From Mucilaginibacter sp. PAMB04168 (lineage in GTDB: Bacteria > Bacteroidota > Bacteroidia > Sphingobacteriales > Sphingobacteriaceae): a stretch of DNA of 64,000 nt. Position 1 is the stretch's first letter, and each line of letters opens with the position of its first letter. The position numbers were made by a program, and so were the translations under genes. The notes beneath the pieces were generated by a model that did not search any database, was not told where the DNA came from, and worked only from the letters and a program-made list of their open reading frames with translations. Below, one piece after another: positions 1-8,584 of the stretch. The stretch lies in NCBI RefSeq assembly GCF_039634365.2, contig NZ_CP155079.2, forward strand, positions 2,294,001 to 2,358,000. The letters are read 5' to 3'.

Positions 1-501
1 CAGCCGGGTGATTTTATTTATTTGATTGGTGAATCACAAAACGATATAGCTTCATCACAATACTTAGCTTCTTATCACAAGATTCAGGCATCACCAGCCC
101 CTTACTTTGATTTGGATAAAGAGTATGCTATGCACCAGGTGATTAAAGAGCTAATTAAGCATAAAGTAGTAGCCTCTGCCCATGATGTGGCTGACGGTGG
201 CTTATACATTGCGCTGTTGGAATCTGCCATGCCGTTAGGTTTGGGTTTTGACATTGCTACAGATGCTGATTTCCGTAAGGACGCTTTCTTATTTGGCGAG
301 GCACAGGGCAGGGTGGTAGTGAGTGTTGCGCCCGAGGAGCAGGATCGCTTTACCGAAATGATGGCTACAAGCGAGGTAGAGTATACCATGCTGGGTACCG
401 TAACTAACGGCTTTTTGAACGTTGACGAGGAGCTTTATGGCCACGTAACCGACATCAAATTGCTTTACGATAATGTATTGCATGTGGCATTAGGCGAATA
501 A
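1..501 (+). CDS. purL: Phosphoribosylformylglycinamidine synthase, C-terminal part (partial)
   Basis: The reading frame is open from the first base of the window, so this is the 3' end of a gene that begins outside it. The 166 visible residues match the C-terminal PurM-like ATP-binding lobe of PurL, with the conserved stretch SAHDVADGGLYIALLESA and FGEAQGRVVVSV. PurL converts FGAR to FGAM with ATP and glutamine-derived ammonia in de novo purine synthesis, in the cytoplasm. Its stop codon overlaps the start of the next gene (TAATG), which suggests translational coupling. Whether the enzyme is the large or small form cannot be judged from this end alone, but the sequence looks like the stand-alone PurL subunit because it ends shortly after the PurM lobe with no glutaminase domain. 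Confidence 0.9.
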   Translation, partial: QPGDFIYLIGESQNDIASSQYLASYHKIQASPAPYFDLDKEYAMHQVIKELIKHKVVASAHDVADGGLYIALLESAMPLGLGFDIATDADFRKDAFLFGEAQGRVVVSVAPEEQDRFTEMMATSEVEYTMLGTVTNGFLNVDEELYGHVTDIKLLYDNVLHVALGE

Positions 502-890
502 TGCTAACACTTAAGCACATACACCATGTAGCCGTCATCTGTTCTGATTATGAGCAGTCGAAAAGGTTTTACACGGAGGTATTGGGCTTAAATGTTGTAC
601 GAGAGATTTATCGGGCCGAAAGACAATCATACAAGCTCGATCTGGCTGTTGCAGGGCAATACCAGATCGAGCTTTTTTCTTTTCCCAATCCACCTGCAAG
701 GCCATCCCGACCAGAAGCGACCGGTTTAAGGCACTTAGCGTTTGCGGTTGACGATCTGGAACAGGCTGTTACCCAATTGCAGAATAATGGCGTAGTCACA
801 GAATCTATCCGTACGGATGAATACACTGGCAAACGCTTCACTTTCTTTGCCGACCCAGACGGCTTGCCGCTGGAGCTGTACGAGGTTTAG
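501..890 (+). CDS. VOC-family (glyoxalase-fold) protein, YaeR/GloA2-like
   Basis: A 129-residue single-domain vicinal-oxygen-chelate protein. The start KHIHHVAVICSDYEQSKRFY and the second half TGLRHLAFAVDDLEQAV carry the paired beta-alpha-beta-beta-beta modules; likely metal ligands are the His in HHVAV, the Glu in QIELFSF, the His in LRHLAF and the Glu in PLELYEV. The family binds a divalent metal; members of this YaeR branch are often called lactoylglutathione lyase but their substrate is mostly unknown, so I do not claim glyoxalase activity. It overlaps purL by one base and is followed 4 bases later by the methyltransferase gene, so the three are probably co-transcribed. Confidence 0.85.
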   Translation: MLTLKHIHHVAVICSDYEQSKRFYTEVLGLNVVREIYRAERQSYKLDLAVAGQYQIELFSFPNPPARPSRPEATGLRHLAFAVDDLEQAVTQLQNNGVVTESIRTDEYTGKRFTFFADPDGLPLELYEV

Positions 891-894
891 CGTA

Positions 895-1608
895 ATGACC
901 GATATTTTTAATTTTAAGCAGTTTAGCGTTAACCAGGCCGGCTGCGCCATGAGGGTGAATACTGATGGTGTTTTACTTGGCGCATTAGCCTTACAGCGCG
1001 ATGCAGAACAGATATTAGATATTGGCACCGGCACAGGTGTTATTGCGCTAATGCTGGCGCAGCGTTTTCCGAACGCAAAAGTAAATGCTGTAGAGATAGA
1101 CGAGGCAGCAGTTTTAACGGCGGGTGAAAATTTTTCGGCTTCACCTTTTGTTGAACGTTTGCGGGAGCACCATAGCAGCTTTCAGCATCATTTTACGGTT
1201 AATTCTGCAAGTAAGTACGACCTAATCGTTTCTAATCCTCCGTTCTATATCCGTTCTTTGCAGTCGCCCGGAGCTGCTAAATCTTTGGCTAAGCATGCTG
1301 ATGAAGCTTTTTTCGAAGAACTGATTGCGCATTGTTCAGCACATTTAACTACTGAGGGCAGTATATGGCTCATCCTTCCTCCTGAAACGGCTGAACTTGT
1401 TAAGCTCCTGGCTGAAAAAATGTACTTGCATCTAACGCAGGTCATTAATATACAATCTTTTGCACATTCAACACCTCACAGGCAGATTCTAACTTTCAAA
1501 TCCCAACAAACTGTTATACAAAACCAACGTTTAATACTGTATAGCGAGCCCAAGTTACACACTGATGCCTACAAAGGCATTTTGAAGGACTTTCTGACCA
1601 TATTTTAA
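895..1608 (+). CDS. tRNA1(Val) (adenine(37)-N6)-methyltransferase-like protein
   Basis: A 237-residue class I SAM-dependent methyltransferase. The open frame extends back to 817, but the ATG at 895 directly after the preceding stop gives the usual family start (MTDIFNFKQFSV). The SAM-binding loop is ILDIGTGTGVIALMLAQ and the catalytic SNPPFY motif (the N-P-P-F/Y signature of N6-adenine methyltransferases) follows at about residues 111-116. Length and motif order match TrmN6 (YfiC), which methylates A37 of tRNA1-Val in E. coli; substrate in this organism is inferred. Cytoplasmic. Confidence 0.85.
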   Translation: MTDIFNFKQFSVNQAGCAMRVNTDGVLLGALALQRDAEQILDIGTGTGVIALMLAQRFPNAKVNAVEIDEAAVLTAGENFSASPFVERLREHHSSFQHHFTVNSASKYDLIVSNPPFYIRSLQSPGAAKSLAKHADEAFFEELIAHCSAHLTTEGSIWLILPPETAELVKLLAEKMYLHLTQVINIQSFAHSTPHRQILTFKSQQTVIQNQRLILYSEPKLHTDAYKGILKDFLTIF

Positions 1609-1637
1609 CGTAACTTAGTTTTACTTCTTAATTGATT

Positions 1638-2135
1638 ATGACCCGCATTGGCTTAATTTCAGATACCCACGGTTATCTGGACGATGGTGTATTTAAACAT
1701 TTTGCAGACTGTGATGAGATTTGGCATGCCGGCGATTTTGGAACTATTGAATTAGCTGACCAGTTGGCCGCATTTAAACCATTAAAGGGTGTTTACGGTA
1801 ATATTGATGATGCAAAAATCAAACAAACATTTCCGGAAAACCTGCGTTTCAATTGCGAAGAAATAAATGTATGGATGACACATATTGGCGGTTATCCTGA
1901 CAAATACAGTCCGGCTGTAAAGCGTACAATTTACACTAACCCTCCCGATTTATTTATCAGCGGGCACTCTCATATTTTGAAAGTTATTTTTGATAAAAAG
2001 ATCAATTGCCTGCATTTAAACCCCGGAGCCGCAGGAAAACAAGGATGGCACAAGGTGAAAACATTGATAAAATTTTGCGTTTCCGGAAAAAAAATTCATA
2101 ACTTGGAGGTCGTAGAACTCAATAATAATATGTAA
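1638..2135 (+). CDS. Metallophosphoesterase, YfcE/MJ0936-type phosphodiesterase
   Basis: A 165-residue calcineurin-like phosphoesterase. The metal-binding motifs appear in order: GLISDTHG near the N-terminus (D-x-H), HAGDF (G-D), YGNIDD (G-N), THIGG (H) and SGHSH (G-H-x-H). Short single-domain members of this family hydrolyse phosphodiesters with Mn or Ni in vitro; the physiological substrate is not known. An in-frame TTG lies at 1632, but the ATG at 1638 puts the protein at the family's normal start (MTRIGLISDTHG). It sits 16 bases upstream of fbp in the same direction. Confidence 0.85.
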   Translation: MTRIGLISDTHGYLDDGVFKHFADCDEIWHAGDFGTIELADQLAAFKPLKGVYGNIDDAKIKQTFPENLRFNCEEINVWMTHIGGYPDKYSPAVKRTIYTNPPDLFISGHSHILKVIFDKKINCLHLNPGAAGKQGWHKVKTLIKFCVSGKKIHNLEVVELNNNM

Positions 2136-2151
2136 TTAATACACTAAGCCT

Positions 2152-3201
2152 ATGAAAGCAGTAAAAACACTAGGACAATTCATAATCGAAAAACAGGCAG
2201 ATTTCCCTTATGCCAAAGGCGAACTGTCGCGCCTGTTACGTGATATAGCTATAGCAGCTAAAATCGTTAACCGCGAAATCAATAAAGCAGGCCTTGCCGA
2301 TATTATTGGTGATATGGGCACGGTGAACATTCAGGGCGAAGGTCAGAAGAAACTGGATGTATATGCCAACGAACAATTTATAGCAGCTTTACAAAGCGGT
2401 GGCGAGTGCTGCATTGTGGTATCAGAAGAAAACGATGAGTATATCTATATAGACTCCGAAATCTCTAAAAATGCTAAATACATTGTTGCGATAGATCCGT
2501 TGGATGGCTCATCTAATATAGATGTGAATGTGGGCGTGGGTACCATATTTTCTATATTCCGCCGTAAATCGGTAGAGGGGAAAGCTACACTTGAGGATGT
2601 GCTACAAAAAGGTACAGAGCAAATTGCTGCCGGCTATGTTGTTTATGGCTCATCTACCATGTTGGTTTATACTACGGGCAAAGGCGTTAATGGCTTTACG
2701 TTAGATCCATCTATTGGCGAGTTTTGCTTATCACACCCGGATATGCAGGTGCCTAAAGAGGGCTACATCTATTCTATCAATGAGGGTTACTATGCGCATT
2801 TTCCGGATGGTATTAAAAAATACATTAAGTACTGCCAGGTAGAGGATGAGAAAACCCGTCGCCCTTACACATCGCGCTATACCGGTTCTATGGTGGCCGA
2901 TATACATCGTACTCTTATAAAGGGAGGCATATTTATGTACCCTATGACGGCACAGGCACCTAAAGGTAAGCTGCGTTTAATTTATGAATGTAACCCGATT
3001 GCTTTCATTGTTGAACAGGCGGGCGGAAAAGCAACCAATGGTTACGAACGCATTCTGGAACTGGACGTTACGGAGTTGCACCAACGTTCGGCAATTGTTA
3101 TTGGCTCATCAAGTATGGTTGAAAAAGCCGAAGAAATGCTGGCTTGTTTCTCGCCTCAGATAACCAAGCGCAGTTTTGAGGGCGTTGTATCGATACAATA
3201 A
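2152..3201 (+). CDS. fbp: Fructose-1,6-bisphosphatase class I
   Basis: A 349-residue protein with the class I FBPase layout. The metal/phosphate signature [19 protein letters not shown] lies near residues 116-134, the acidic SEEND element precedes it, and [20 protein letters not shown] is the conserved C-terminal substrate-binding block. It dephosphorylates fructose-1,6-bisphosphate to fructose-6-phosphate in gluconeogenesis. This fits an organism that grows on varied sugars and needs to feed the pentose and cell-wall pathways. Convergent with rnhA, with 14 bases between the two stop codons. Confidence 0.95.
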   Translation: MKAVKTLGQFIIEKQADFPYAKGELSRLLRDIAIAAKIVNREINKAGLADIIGDMGTVNIQGEGQKKLDVYANEQFIAALQSGGECCIVVSEENDEYIYIDSEISKNAKYIVAIDPLDGSSNIDVNVGVGTIFSIFRRKSVEGKATLEDVLQKGTEQIAAGYVVYGSSTMLVYTTGKGVNGFTLDPSIGEFCLSHPDMQVPKEGYIYSINEGYYAHFPDGIKKYIKYCQVEDEKTRRPYTSRYTGSMVADIHRTLIKGGIFMYPMTAQAPKGKLRLIYECNPIAFIVEQAGGKATNGYERILELDVTELHQRSAIVIGSSSMVEKAEEMLACFSPQITKRSFEGVVSIQ

Positions 3202-3215
3202 TTTTAATATAAGCT

Positions 3216-3686
3216 TTATATAGCGTTACCTTTACTGCTTTCTACTTCAAATACCGAATCTACAAGTAAGTTTTTTTGCTGAGATGCTGCTACGGCTAAG
3301 CGGTCGCACCGTTCATTTTCGGGGTGACCGGCATGGCCTTTTACCCATACAAAGCGTATTTGATGCAGTTTGCTTACTTCAAGGTAACGCAACCATAAGT
3401 CTTTGTTTTTTTTACCGGCAAATCCTTTTTGCAGCCAGCCATGTACCCACCGTTTTTCAACGGCATCGACTACATATTTAGAGTCTGAATAGATGGTTAC
3501 TTGCTGGTTGGGGCTTTTTAGCGCTTCGAGGCCTTTTATAACGGCCAGCAGTTCCATTCGGTTATTAGTGGTTTTACGGAAGCCTTCAGCAAGTTCCTTA
3601 TAATGTTTGCCAGCGCGCAGCACTACACCATATCCGCCCGGACCAGGGTTACCGCTCGACGCGCCGTCTGTAAAAATTTCGATCAT
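3216..3686 (-). CDS. rnhA: Ribonuclease HI
   Basis: A 156-residue type 1 RNase H. It shows FTDGASSGNPGPGGYGVVL (first catalytic Asp), the ELLAVIKGLEAL helix (catalytic Glu in NRMELLAVI), YSDSKYVVDAV (Asp) and WVKGHAGHPENERCDRLA (His and last Asp), including the basic handle WLQKGFAGKKNKDLW. It removes RNA from RNA-DNA hybrids. The frame is open back to 3701, but the ATG at 3686 (MIEIFTDG) is the standard start. Transcribed toward fbp and away from tRNA-His. Confidence 0.95.
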   Translation of the reverse strand: MIEIFTDGASSGNPGPGGYGVVLRAGKHYKELAEGFRKTTNNRMELLAVIKGLEALKSPNQQVTIYSDSKYVVDAVEKRWVHGWLQKGFAGKKNKDLWLRYLEVSKLHQIRFVWVKGHAGHPENERCDRLAVAASQQKNLLVDSVFEVESSKGNAI

Positions 3687-3752
3687 AAAAAGATATTGCA
3701 ATGATAGGAAATTGGCTGCTTTGTAGCCAGTAATAATTATTTAAAAAAGGGT

Positions 3753-3782
3753 TTGCAAAGAGCGTAAAGATTTCTATTTTTG
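3753..3782 (+). promoter_or_regulatory. Promoter for tRNA-His
   Basis: TTG at 3753-3755 and TATTTTTG at 3775-3782 fit the Bacteroidota -33/-7 consensus (TTG and TAnnTTTG) with exactly 19 bases between them. Transcription would start around 3789, just before the tRNA at 3796. Confidence 0.75.
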
Positions 3783-3795
3783 TACCCGCAAGCAC

Positions 3796-3870
3796 GGTAG
3801 ATGTAGCTCAGTTGGTTAGAGCATCGGTTTGTGGTACCGAGGGTCGTGGGTTCGAGCCCCATCATTTACC
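3796..3870 (+). tRNA. tRNA-His (anticodon GTG)
   Basis: The cloverleaf folds fully by eye. The acceptor GTAGATG (3797-3803) pairs with CATTTAC (3863-3869), the D stem is GCTC/GAGC, the anticodon stem TCGGT/ACCGA holds the loop TTGTGGT with anticodon GTG at 3831-3833, and the T stem is GTGGG/CCCAT with loop TTCGAGC. The extra G at 3796 can pair with C73 at 3870, the hallmark of tRNA-His. No complete CCA follows C73, so the CCA end is presumably added after transcription. Confidence 0.96.
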
Positions 3871-3877
3871 CATTTCT

Positions 3878-3913
3878 AAAAAGCCTTTTTACAGTAGTAA
3901 AAGGGCTTTTTTT
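3878..3913 (+). terminator. Rho-independent terminator after tRNA-His
   Basis: A 13-bp stem (left arm beginning AAAGCC, right arm ending GGGCTTT) closes a 4-base AGTA loop and runs into a T tract. It sits 8 bases after the tRNA end. Confidence 0.85.
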
Positions 3914-4116
3914 ATGCTCTTAAGGTGGTTTTTTCAATAAATTCATGTTCGTCAGTTGAAAACTGATGTGTGTTGTCTAACAGGAAAAACTGCCCAACTT
4001 GACGAAAATGTTTTACAAATGTTTTACAACGGATTTCGTCATTATGGCTACAATTAAGGAAGTGGTACTCAAACGCCACAAAAAAATAGGATAGTACTTT
4101 TAACATTAAGTATAGG

Positions 4117-4281
4117 TTGACTCACAACCGAAAAGTTACTTACATTAATACCAATCATTACGTTGCTGAAAAGCAGCTAAAAAAGATTTTACTATACATT
4201 ATTGTGGTATTTTCTATTCTCGTGCAAGGACTTGCCATTGGCAAACTGGCCGGAAAATTGCGACTTGCTGAAACCAACTAA
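4117..4281 (+). CDS. Possible small membrane peptide upstream of the DUF389 gene
   Basis: A 54-codon frame starting at TTG 4117 ends 5 bases before the DUF389 start codon. The predicted peptide has a basic N-terminal half (AEKQLKK), one strongly hydrophobic segment (ILLYIIVVFSILVQGLAIG) and a short basic tail (KLAGKLRLAETN). The composition is that of a one-pass membrane peptide, and the tight spacing would suit a leader or partner of the DUF389 protein. Against it: no ATG, no clear ribosome-binding site, no recognised family. Confidence 0.3.
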   Translation: MTHNRKVTYINTNHYVAEKQLKKILLYIIVVFSILVQGLAIGKLAGKLRLAETN

Positions 4282-4286
4282 CCACA

Positions 4287-5609
4287 ATGGGAGAAATATC
4301 AAAAGCTATTAGCCACTTTGTAGAGCACCGTTTCAGCCTGAATGAAGACAAAGCTGCCGAGCCGGTTATCATCGAATCGATCCGTAAGAATGTTGACTTT
4401 AAAGGTTCTAACCTGTGGGCACTGATCTTTGCTGTTTTCATTGCCTCTATTGGCCTTAACGTAAACTCGACAGCTGTGATCATCGGCGCCATGCTAATCT
4501 CTCCGATTATGGGCCCTGTTATGGGTATTGGTCTGGGTATCGGTATCAACGACCTGGAATTGGTAAAAAAAGGCGGAAAAAATCTTTTGGTAGCCACCAT
4601 GTTTAGCATTCTTACTTCTACCATCTATTTTTATATTACCCCACTGCATGAGGCACAGTCGGAGTTGCTGGCCAGAACATCTCCCTCTATATGGGATGTT
4701 TTCATTGCTTTTTTTGGTGGCATGGCCGGCATGGTAGCCGCATCAAGAAACGAACGCAGTAATGTAATACCAGGAGTGGCCATAGCTACAGCTTTGATGC
4801 CTCCGTTGTGCACTGCAGGCTTCGGGATCGCAACGGGTAATTGGTTCTATTTTCTTGGTGCCATCTACCTTTATTTTATTAATAGCGTTTTTATTGCGAT
4901 CGCTACTTTTCTGATCACCCGGTACTTGAAAATGAACCGTAAACATTTTGATAATCCGCGTACCGAAAAGAAAGTGACCCGATACATGATCATTATGGTG
5001 GTCGTCACCATTGTGCCGAGTATTTTCATGGCTTACAGGATTGTTGATAAAAGTATTTTTGAAACGAGTGCACGTAAGTTTGTAGATGAGCAATTCAACT
5101 TTCCTGGTACACAGGTAGTTTCCAGGTCCTATCAATATAGTCAAAACAATAAGTCCATAGATCTGCTGCTTATTGGCACTGAACTCAGTAAGCGGGAGCT
5201 CGATTCATTAAGACTGCACTTGAATGATTATAAGCTTCGTGGAACAGAACTGAAGATCAGGCAGGGCCTGAATGCCAAGCAGGAGATAGATCTCTCGCAA
5301 ATCAAAGCAAGTATTATAGAAGATGTTTTCAGCAAACAGGCGGCCGTTGATACGCTAAAACGCCAGCCTGTGAAAAAAGGGGTAGCAGATACCAATGTAT
5401 TGGCGGAATTTAAAGTGCTATATCCTGCCATCCGCTCTTTTGGGTTGGGTAGTATGACCATACATGATGCATCTTCAGCTAAAGCTGATACCATTAAGGT
5501 AGTCTTAGCAAGTTTCCGGTCGGCATTACGCCCGGCGGACAGGGCAAAACTAGAGCAGTGGTTACGCATACGCTATCACTCTGAGAAATTACGGTTGGTC
5601 GTCCAGTAA
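4287..5609 (+). CDS. DUF389 integral membrane protein
   Basis: A 440-residue protein with the DUF389 domain in residues 30-220. Signature segments are NSTAVIIGAMLISPIMGPVMGIGLG, FIAFFGGMAGMVAASR and VAIATALMPPLCTAGFGIA, spread over about six membrane helices. A C-terminal soluble part (about residues 255-440) looks like two related alpha/beta units and is longer than in minimal DUF389 proteins. The biochemical role of the family is not established. Monocistronic apart from the possible small frame just upstream. Confidence 0.85.
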   Translation: MGEISKAISHFVEHRFSLNEDKAAEPVIIESIRKNVDFKGSNLWALIFAVFIASIGLNVNSTAVIIGAMLISPIMGPVMGIGLGIGINDLELVKKGGKNLLVATMFSILTSTIYFYITPLHEAQSELLARTSPSIWDVFIAFFGGMAGMVAASRNERSNVIPGVAIATALMPPLCTAGFGIATGNWFYFLGAIYLYFINSVFIAIATFLITRYLKMNRKHFDNPRTEKKVTRYMIIMVVVTIVPSIFMAYRIVDKSIFETSARKFVDEQFNFPGTQVVSRSYQYSQNNKSIDLLLIGTELSKRELDSLRLHLNDYKLRGTELKIRQGLNAKQEIDLSQIKASIIEDVFSKQAAVDTLKRQPVKKGVADTNVLAEFKVLYPAIRSFGLGSMTIHDASSAKADTIKVVLASFRSALRPADRAKLEQWLRIRYHSEKLRLVVQ

Positions 5610-6122
5610 TGGGCTACATGCCCTGATGAATCAGCCAGATGTTGGTACATCACCCGGATAAATACCACTACATATTCAAAGTTTGTGGCTTCGACGATTG
5701 AACAACGTTGAACATGACTGATCTTAACATTAGCCAAAGCAAGCTATTAAATAATTCCGCTGAATATCACCTGGCCAAGGAATCTATGCTCTTAAACATT
5801 CCACTACATGATCAGCCTAACACAACCTAACTCAGGAACAGGGTTAGGGAGATTATTGCTGGGCGCGCGTACGAACATAAAGTTTTTGGTATTTCCCATT
5901 TCTTGGAAAGACGGTCGATTATCTCATGGCCGAACTGCCATTGATCTTCGCAAAGTCGATGTCAATGTCAGGATATGCACGATCAAGTACCTTGATCGAT
6001 TCCTTACCGGACAACAATTTTAGCCAAAATACAACCTTATAATAACCTTAGAATTCAATTATCATATGGTTATAATACGAGGGCTTTTATAATTTAGGGT
6101 CCCTAATTATAAACTATTGTTG
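5610..6122. other. Gene-poor spacer, possible decayed gene on the minus strand
   Basis: No intact gene. The plus strand has a 71-codon frame (5808-6023) with no recognisable content. On the minus strand a frame reading through 6023-5925 includes the protein-like run KVLDRAYPDIDIDFAKINGS and ends at a TAA; neighbouring frames carry on with GNTKNFMFVRAPSNNLPNP. This looks like a broken coding fragment of unknown identity. The promoter-proximal part (6030-6122) holds two CTTAnAA half sites (6036-6042 and 6047-6053) and the near-palindrome TTAGGGTCCCTAA near 6095-6107. Confidence 0.4.
6036..6053 (-). promoter_or_regulatory. Two reverse-oriented TTCTAAG-like half sites before the receptor gene
   Basis: CTTATAA (6036-6042) and CTTAGAA (6047-6053) are the reverse complements of TTATAAG and TTCTAAG and lie 11 bases apart. 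The same heptamer at the same spacing occurs four times at 10633-10672. This could be a response-regulator site giving feedback on the receptor/two-component operon. Only one of the two copies is exact. Confidence 0.35.
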
Positions 6123-8552
6123 ATGCCCATTTCGATGAAGTATCTGTTTGTGTGCGTTTTGTGCTGCTGTTGTGGCGTGCTTTACGGTCAAAGTGTTACC
6201 GGACATATTGTTGACGGTCATCAACAGCCTGTGGCATTTGCTAATGTTTCCTTATTGAGCCCACAGGACTCAGCAGTACGGTCAACGCTAACCGACGGAA
6301 ATGGAACCTATCATTTCGGCAAAGTGTCTCCCGGCAGATATAAAGTAGCTATCAGTATCATAGGTTTCAAGCAGGCCGCATCTTCACTCTTTAATATGAT
6401 TTCAACGGATGTCATCTTGCCGGATATACAGCTTGTTGCGGATTCAAAGCAGCTGAGCGATGTAATTGTTACTGGGCGAAAACCCTTTCTAGAGCAGCGG
6501 GCCGATAAGCTAATTGTTAATGTACAAAGCAGTGTACTAGCAGCCGGTGCTACCGCCGCCGAGGTTTTGCGCCGGGTACCTGGTATGCGGGTGCTGAATG
6601 ACCGTGTTACCATGACTGGTAAAAATAAGCTGATCATCATGGTTGATGGCCGCTTGTCGCAATACCAGGACATGAATGTATTGCTCAGGGCAATTCCTGC
6701 AAGCAACATCGACCGTATTGAGGTGATCAGTAATCCATCGGCTAAGTTTGATGCCGAGGGCGATACCATTATTAACATAGTTTTAAAACGCAGGCAAATA
6801 GCGGGTACCAATGGTACCATAGGCTTTGCTATGGGAGCCGACCCGTACACCTTAAATGAGGTGAAACAAGGCAATCAGCTGTACCAGCGTTATAATCCCT
6901 CTGTATCGGCAAACCACCGAAGTGGTAAGTTTAATGTTTTTGGCAGTTACAATTACATCTATCGTACGCAATTTGAAGTCAACATAATAAACCGTTATAA
7001 CAATAACAACTATTACGATCAACGCAATTATAATCCTTCGAACTATGGCATACACACTTACCAGGCCGGTGCCGATTTTAAGGCCGATAGCCTAAACACG
7101 ATTGGCATTGTAGTTAATGCCTTTAATCGTAAAGGAAATGGTGATTTTCAAAACGTCTCTTTGCAGACCAATACGACCAACGGCAGTTTAACAGATGCCT
7201 TCAACAGCCAAAACCTGCAGAACAACATTAACAATAACCAGGCTCTGAATATCAACTGGCGTCACACTTTTGCCAAGGCTGGTCAAAGTCTTACGGTTGA
7301 TGCTGACGCCGCCCATTACCTGCTTGATAACACCAGCGATATTTATGTTTACCCTATTACAGGCAAGATTATCCACAATTATCAGCGCATTAAAAATCCC
7401 ATAAATTTTGAAACTATTAAAGCTGATTATTTACAACCTTTAGGCAAAAACAGCAAGTTCGAATCCGGTTTTAAAACCAGCTTAGCTAAAATTGATAATA
7501 ATCTTTTATTCGAGCAAAACAACCTCATCGATGCCGGCCGGTCTAACCGCTTCCTGTACCGTGAAAATATCAACGCTGCTTATGGAAATTTTTATACCAC
7601 GCTTGGCAAATGGGATTTTCAGGCCGGTTTGCGGGCCGAGCAAACTGTAGCTAACGGAACATCGAGCGGTCAAAAGGTATTAAACCGTAATTATGTTCAG
7701 GCTTTTCCCAGCTTATTGCTTACCCGCAGACTAGACAGTGTTTTGGCCATAACGGGTCAATACAGCAGGCGCATTGGCAGGCCAAGTTACCAGCAGCAAA
7801 ATCCTTTCGAAGTATACCTAGATCCGCTTACCTACACCAAGGGCAACCCCTTAATAAAACCGCAAACCACAAACTCTGCAAAGCTGAGCCTGACTTATAC
7901 GGGGTTGCCGGTGTTAGCTTTATCATACGACCAAACAAGTGACGTTATTGTTGACTACGCCCCTCAGCAAAAAACAGTGGTTGATGCCAACGGCGTGCCT
8001 CGACTGGTAAGTTTTAGCGTTGCAGATAATTTGGCAAAGGCACAAAACTTTACGGCTCAATTAAATTTTCCTATTAAAGCAGGCAAAGTTGTTGATGGTT
8101 ACGGTGGATTAATTACCACTTTACAACGCTATGCGGCTTTGTATCAAGGCAGCACTTTTGAAGCCGAGAAATGGAGCTACGTCTTTTTTGCTCAAGCCGA
8201 TGTTAAAATATCAGCAACCTGGGCAGCCCAATTTAGTGCCTATTACGCCACATCAAGCCAGTATGAGTTTATTAAGGCCGGGCGTAATAGCAGTGTTGAT
8301 TTAGGTATCGCCAAGAAATTCTTAAATAACCACGGTAAAATTAGTTTGAGCGTATCCGATCTGTTTTTTGGCGACCGCACCTTAGGTAATATTAATTATG
8401 AGGACATTGATTTGCATTTAAAGCAGTATAATGATACAAGGAATATTATATTGGCATTTGTTTACAGCTTTGGCAGTCAGCACCTAAAAGCTGCCGGAAC
8501 GCGCACCTCCGGTGCCGATGAGGAGACCAAGCGAGTTAAAACCAATTTATAA
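6123..8552 (+). CDS. TonB-dependent-receptor-like outer membrane beta-barrel protein
   Basis: An 809-residue outer membrane protein. The N-terminal signal peptide (MKYLFVCVLCCCCGVLYGQ from the internal Met) is followed by a carboxypeptidase-regulatory-like domain (about residues 22-110, SVTGHIVDGHQQPVAFANVSL), a plug-like region (EVLRRVPGMRVLNDRVTMTG) and a large C-terminal barrel typical of the OMP_b-brl_3 group. Its ligand is unknown. It ends 32 bases before a response-regulator gene in the same direction, so it probably belongs to the same operon and could be a sensor input or a target of that system. The start is either 6123 or the ATG at 6135; neither has a strong ribosome-binding site. 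Confidence 0.8.
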   Translation: MPISMKYLFVCVLCCCCGVLYGQSVTGHIVDGHQQPVAFANVSLLSPQDSAVRSTLTDGNGTYHFGKVSPGRYKVAISIIGFKQAASSLFNMISTDVILPDIQLVADSKQLSDVIVTGRKPFLEQRADKLIVNVQSSVLAAGATAAEVLRRVPGMRVLNDRVTMTGKNKLIIMVDGRLSQYQDMNVLLRAIPASNIDRIEVISNPSAKFDAEGDTIINIVLKRRQIAGTNGTIGFAMGADPYTLNEVKQGNQLYQRYNPSVSANHRSGKFNVFGSYNYIYRTQFEVNIINRYNNNNYYDQRNYNPSNYGIHTYQAGADFKADSLNTIGIVVNAFNRKGNGDFQNVSLQTNTTNGSLTDAFNSQNLQNNINNNQALNINWRHTFAKAGQSLTVDADAAHYLLDNTSDIYVYPITGKIIHNYQRIKNPINFETIKADYLQPLGKNSKFESGFKTSLAKIDNNLLFEQNNLIDAGRSNRFLYRENINAAYGNFYTTLGKWDFQAGLRAEQTVANGTSSGQKVLNRNYVQAFPSLLLTRRLDSVLAITGQYSRRIGRPSYQQQNPFEVYLDPLTYTKGNPLIKPQTTNSAKLSLTYTGLPVLALSYDQTSDVIVDYAPQQKTVVDANGVPRLVSFSVADNLAKAQNFTAQLNFPIKAGKVVDGYGGLITTLQRYAALYQGSTFEAEKWSYVFFAQADVKISATWAAQFSAYYATSSQYEFIKAGRNSSVDLGIAKKFLNNHGKISLSVSDLFFGDRTLGNINYEDIDLHLKQYNDTRNIILAFVYSFGSQHLKAAGTRTSGADEETKRVKTNL

Positions 8553-8584
8553 ATGTGCGTTAGCACTTTTCCTGATGAATAGAT

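Noticed and set aside
3202..3215. AT-rich inverted repeat ATATAAGCTTTATAT between fbp and rnhA as a terminator
   Set aside because: Only about 6 weak base pairs, no GC-rich stem and no T tract.
3912..4106. Minus-strand frame of 64 codons after tRNA-His
   Set aside because: It overlaps the edge of the terminator, has no recognisable content and no start context.
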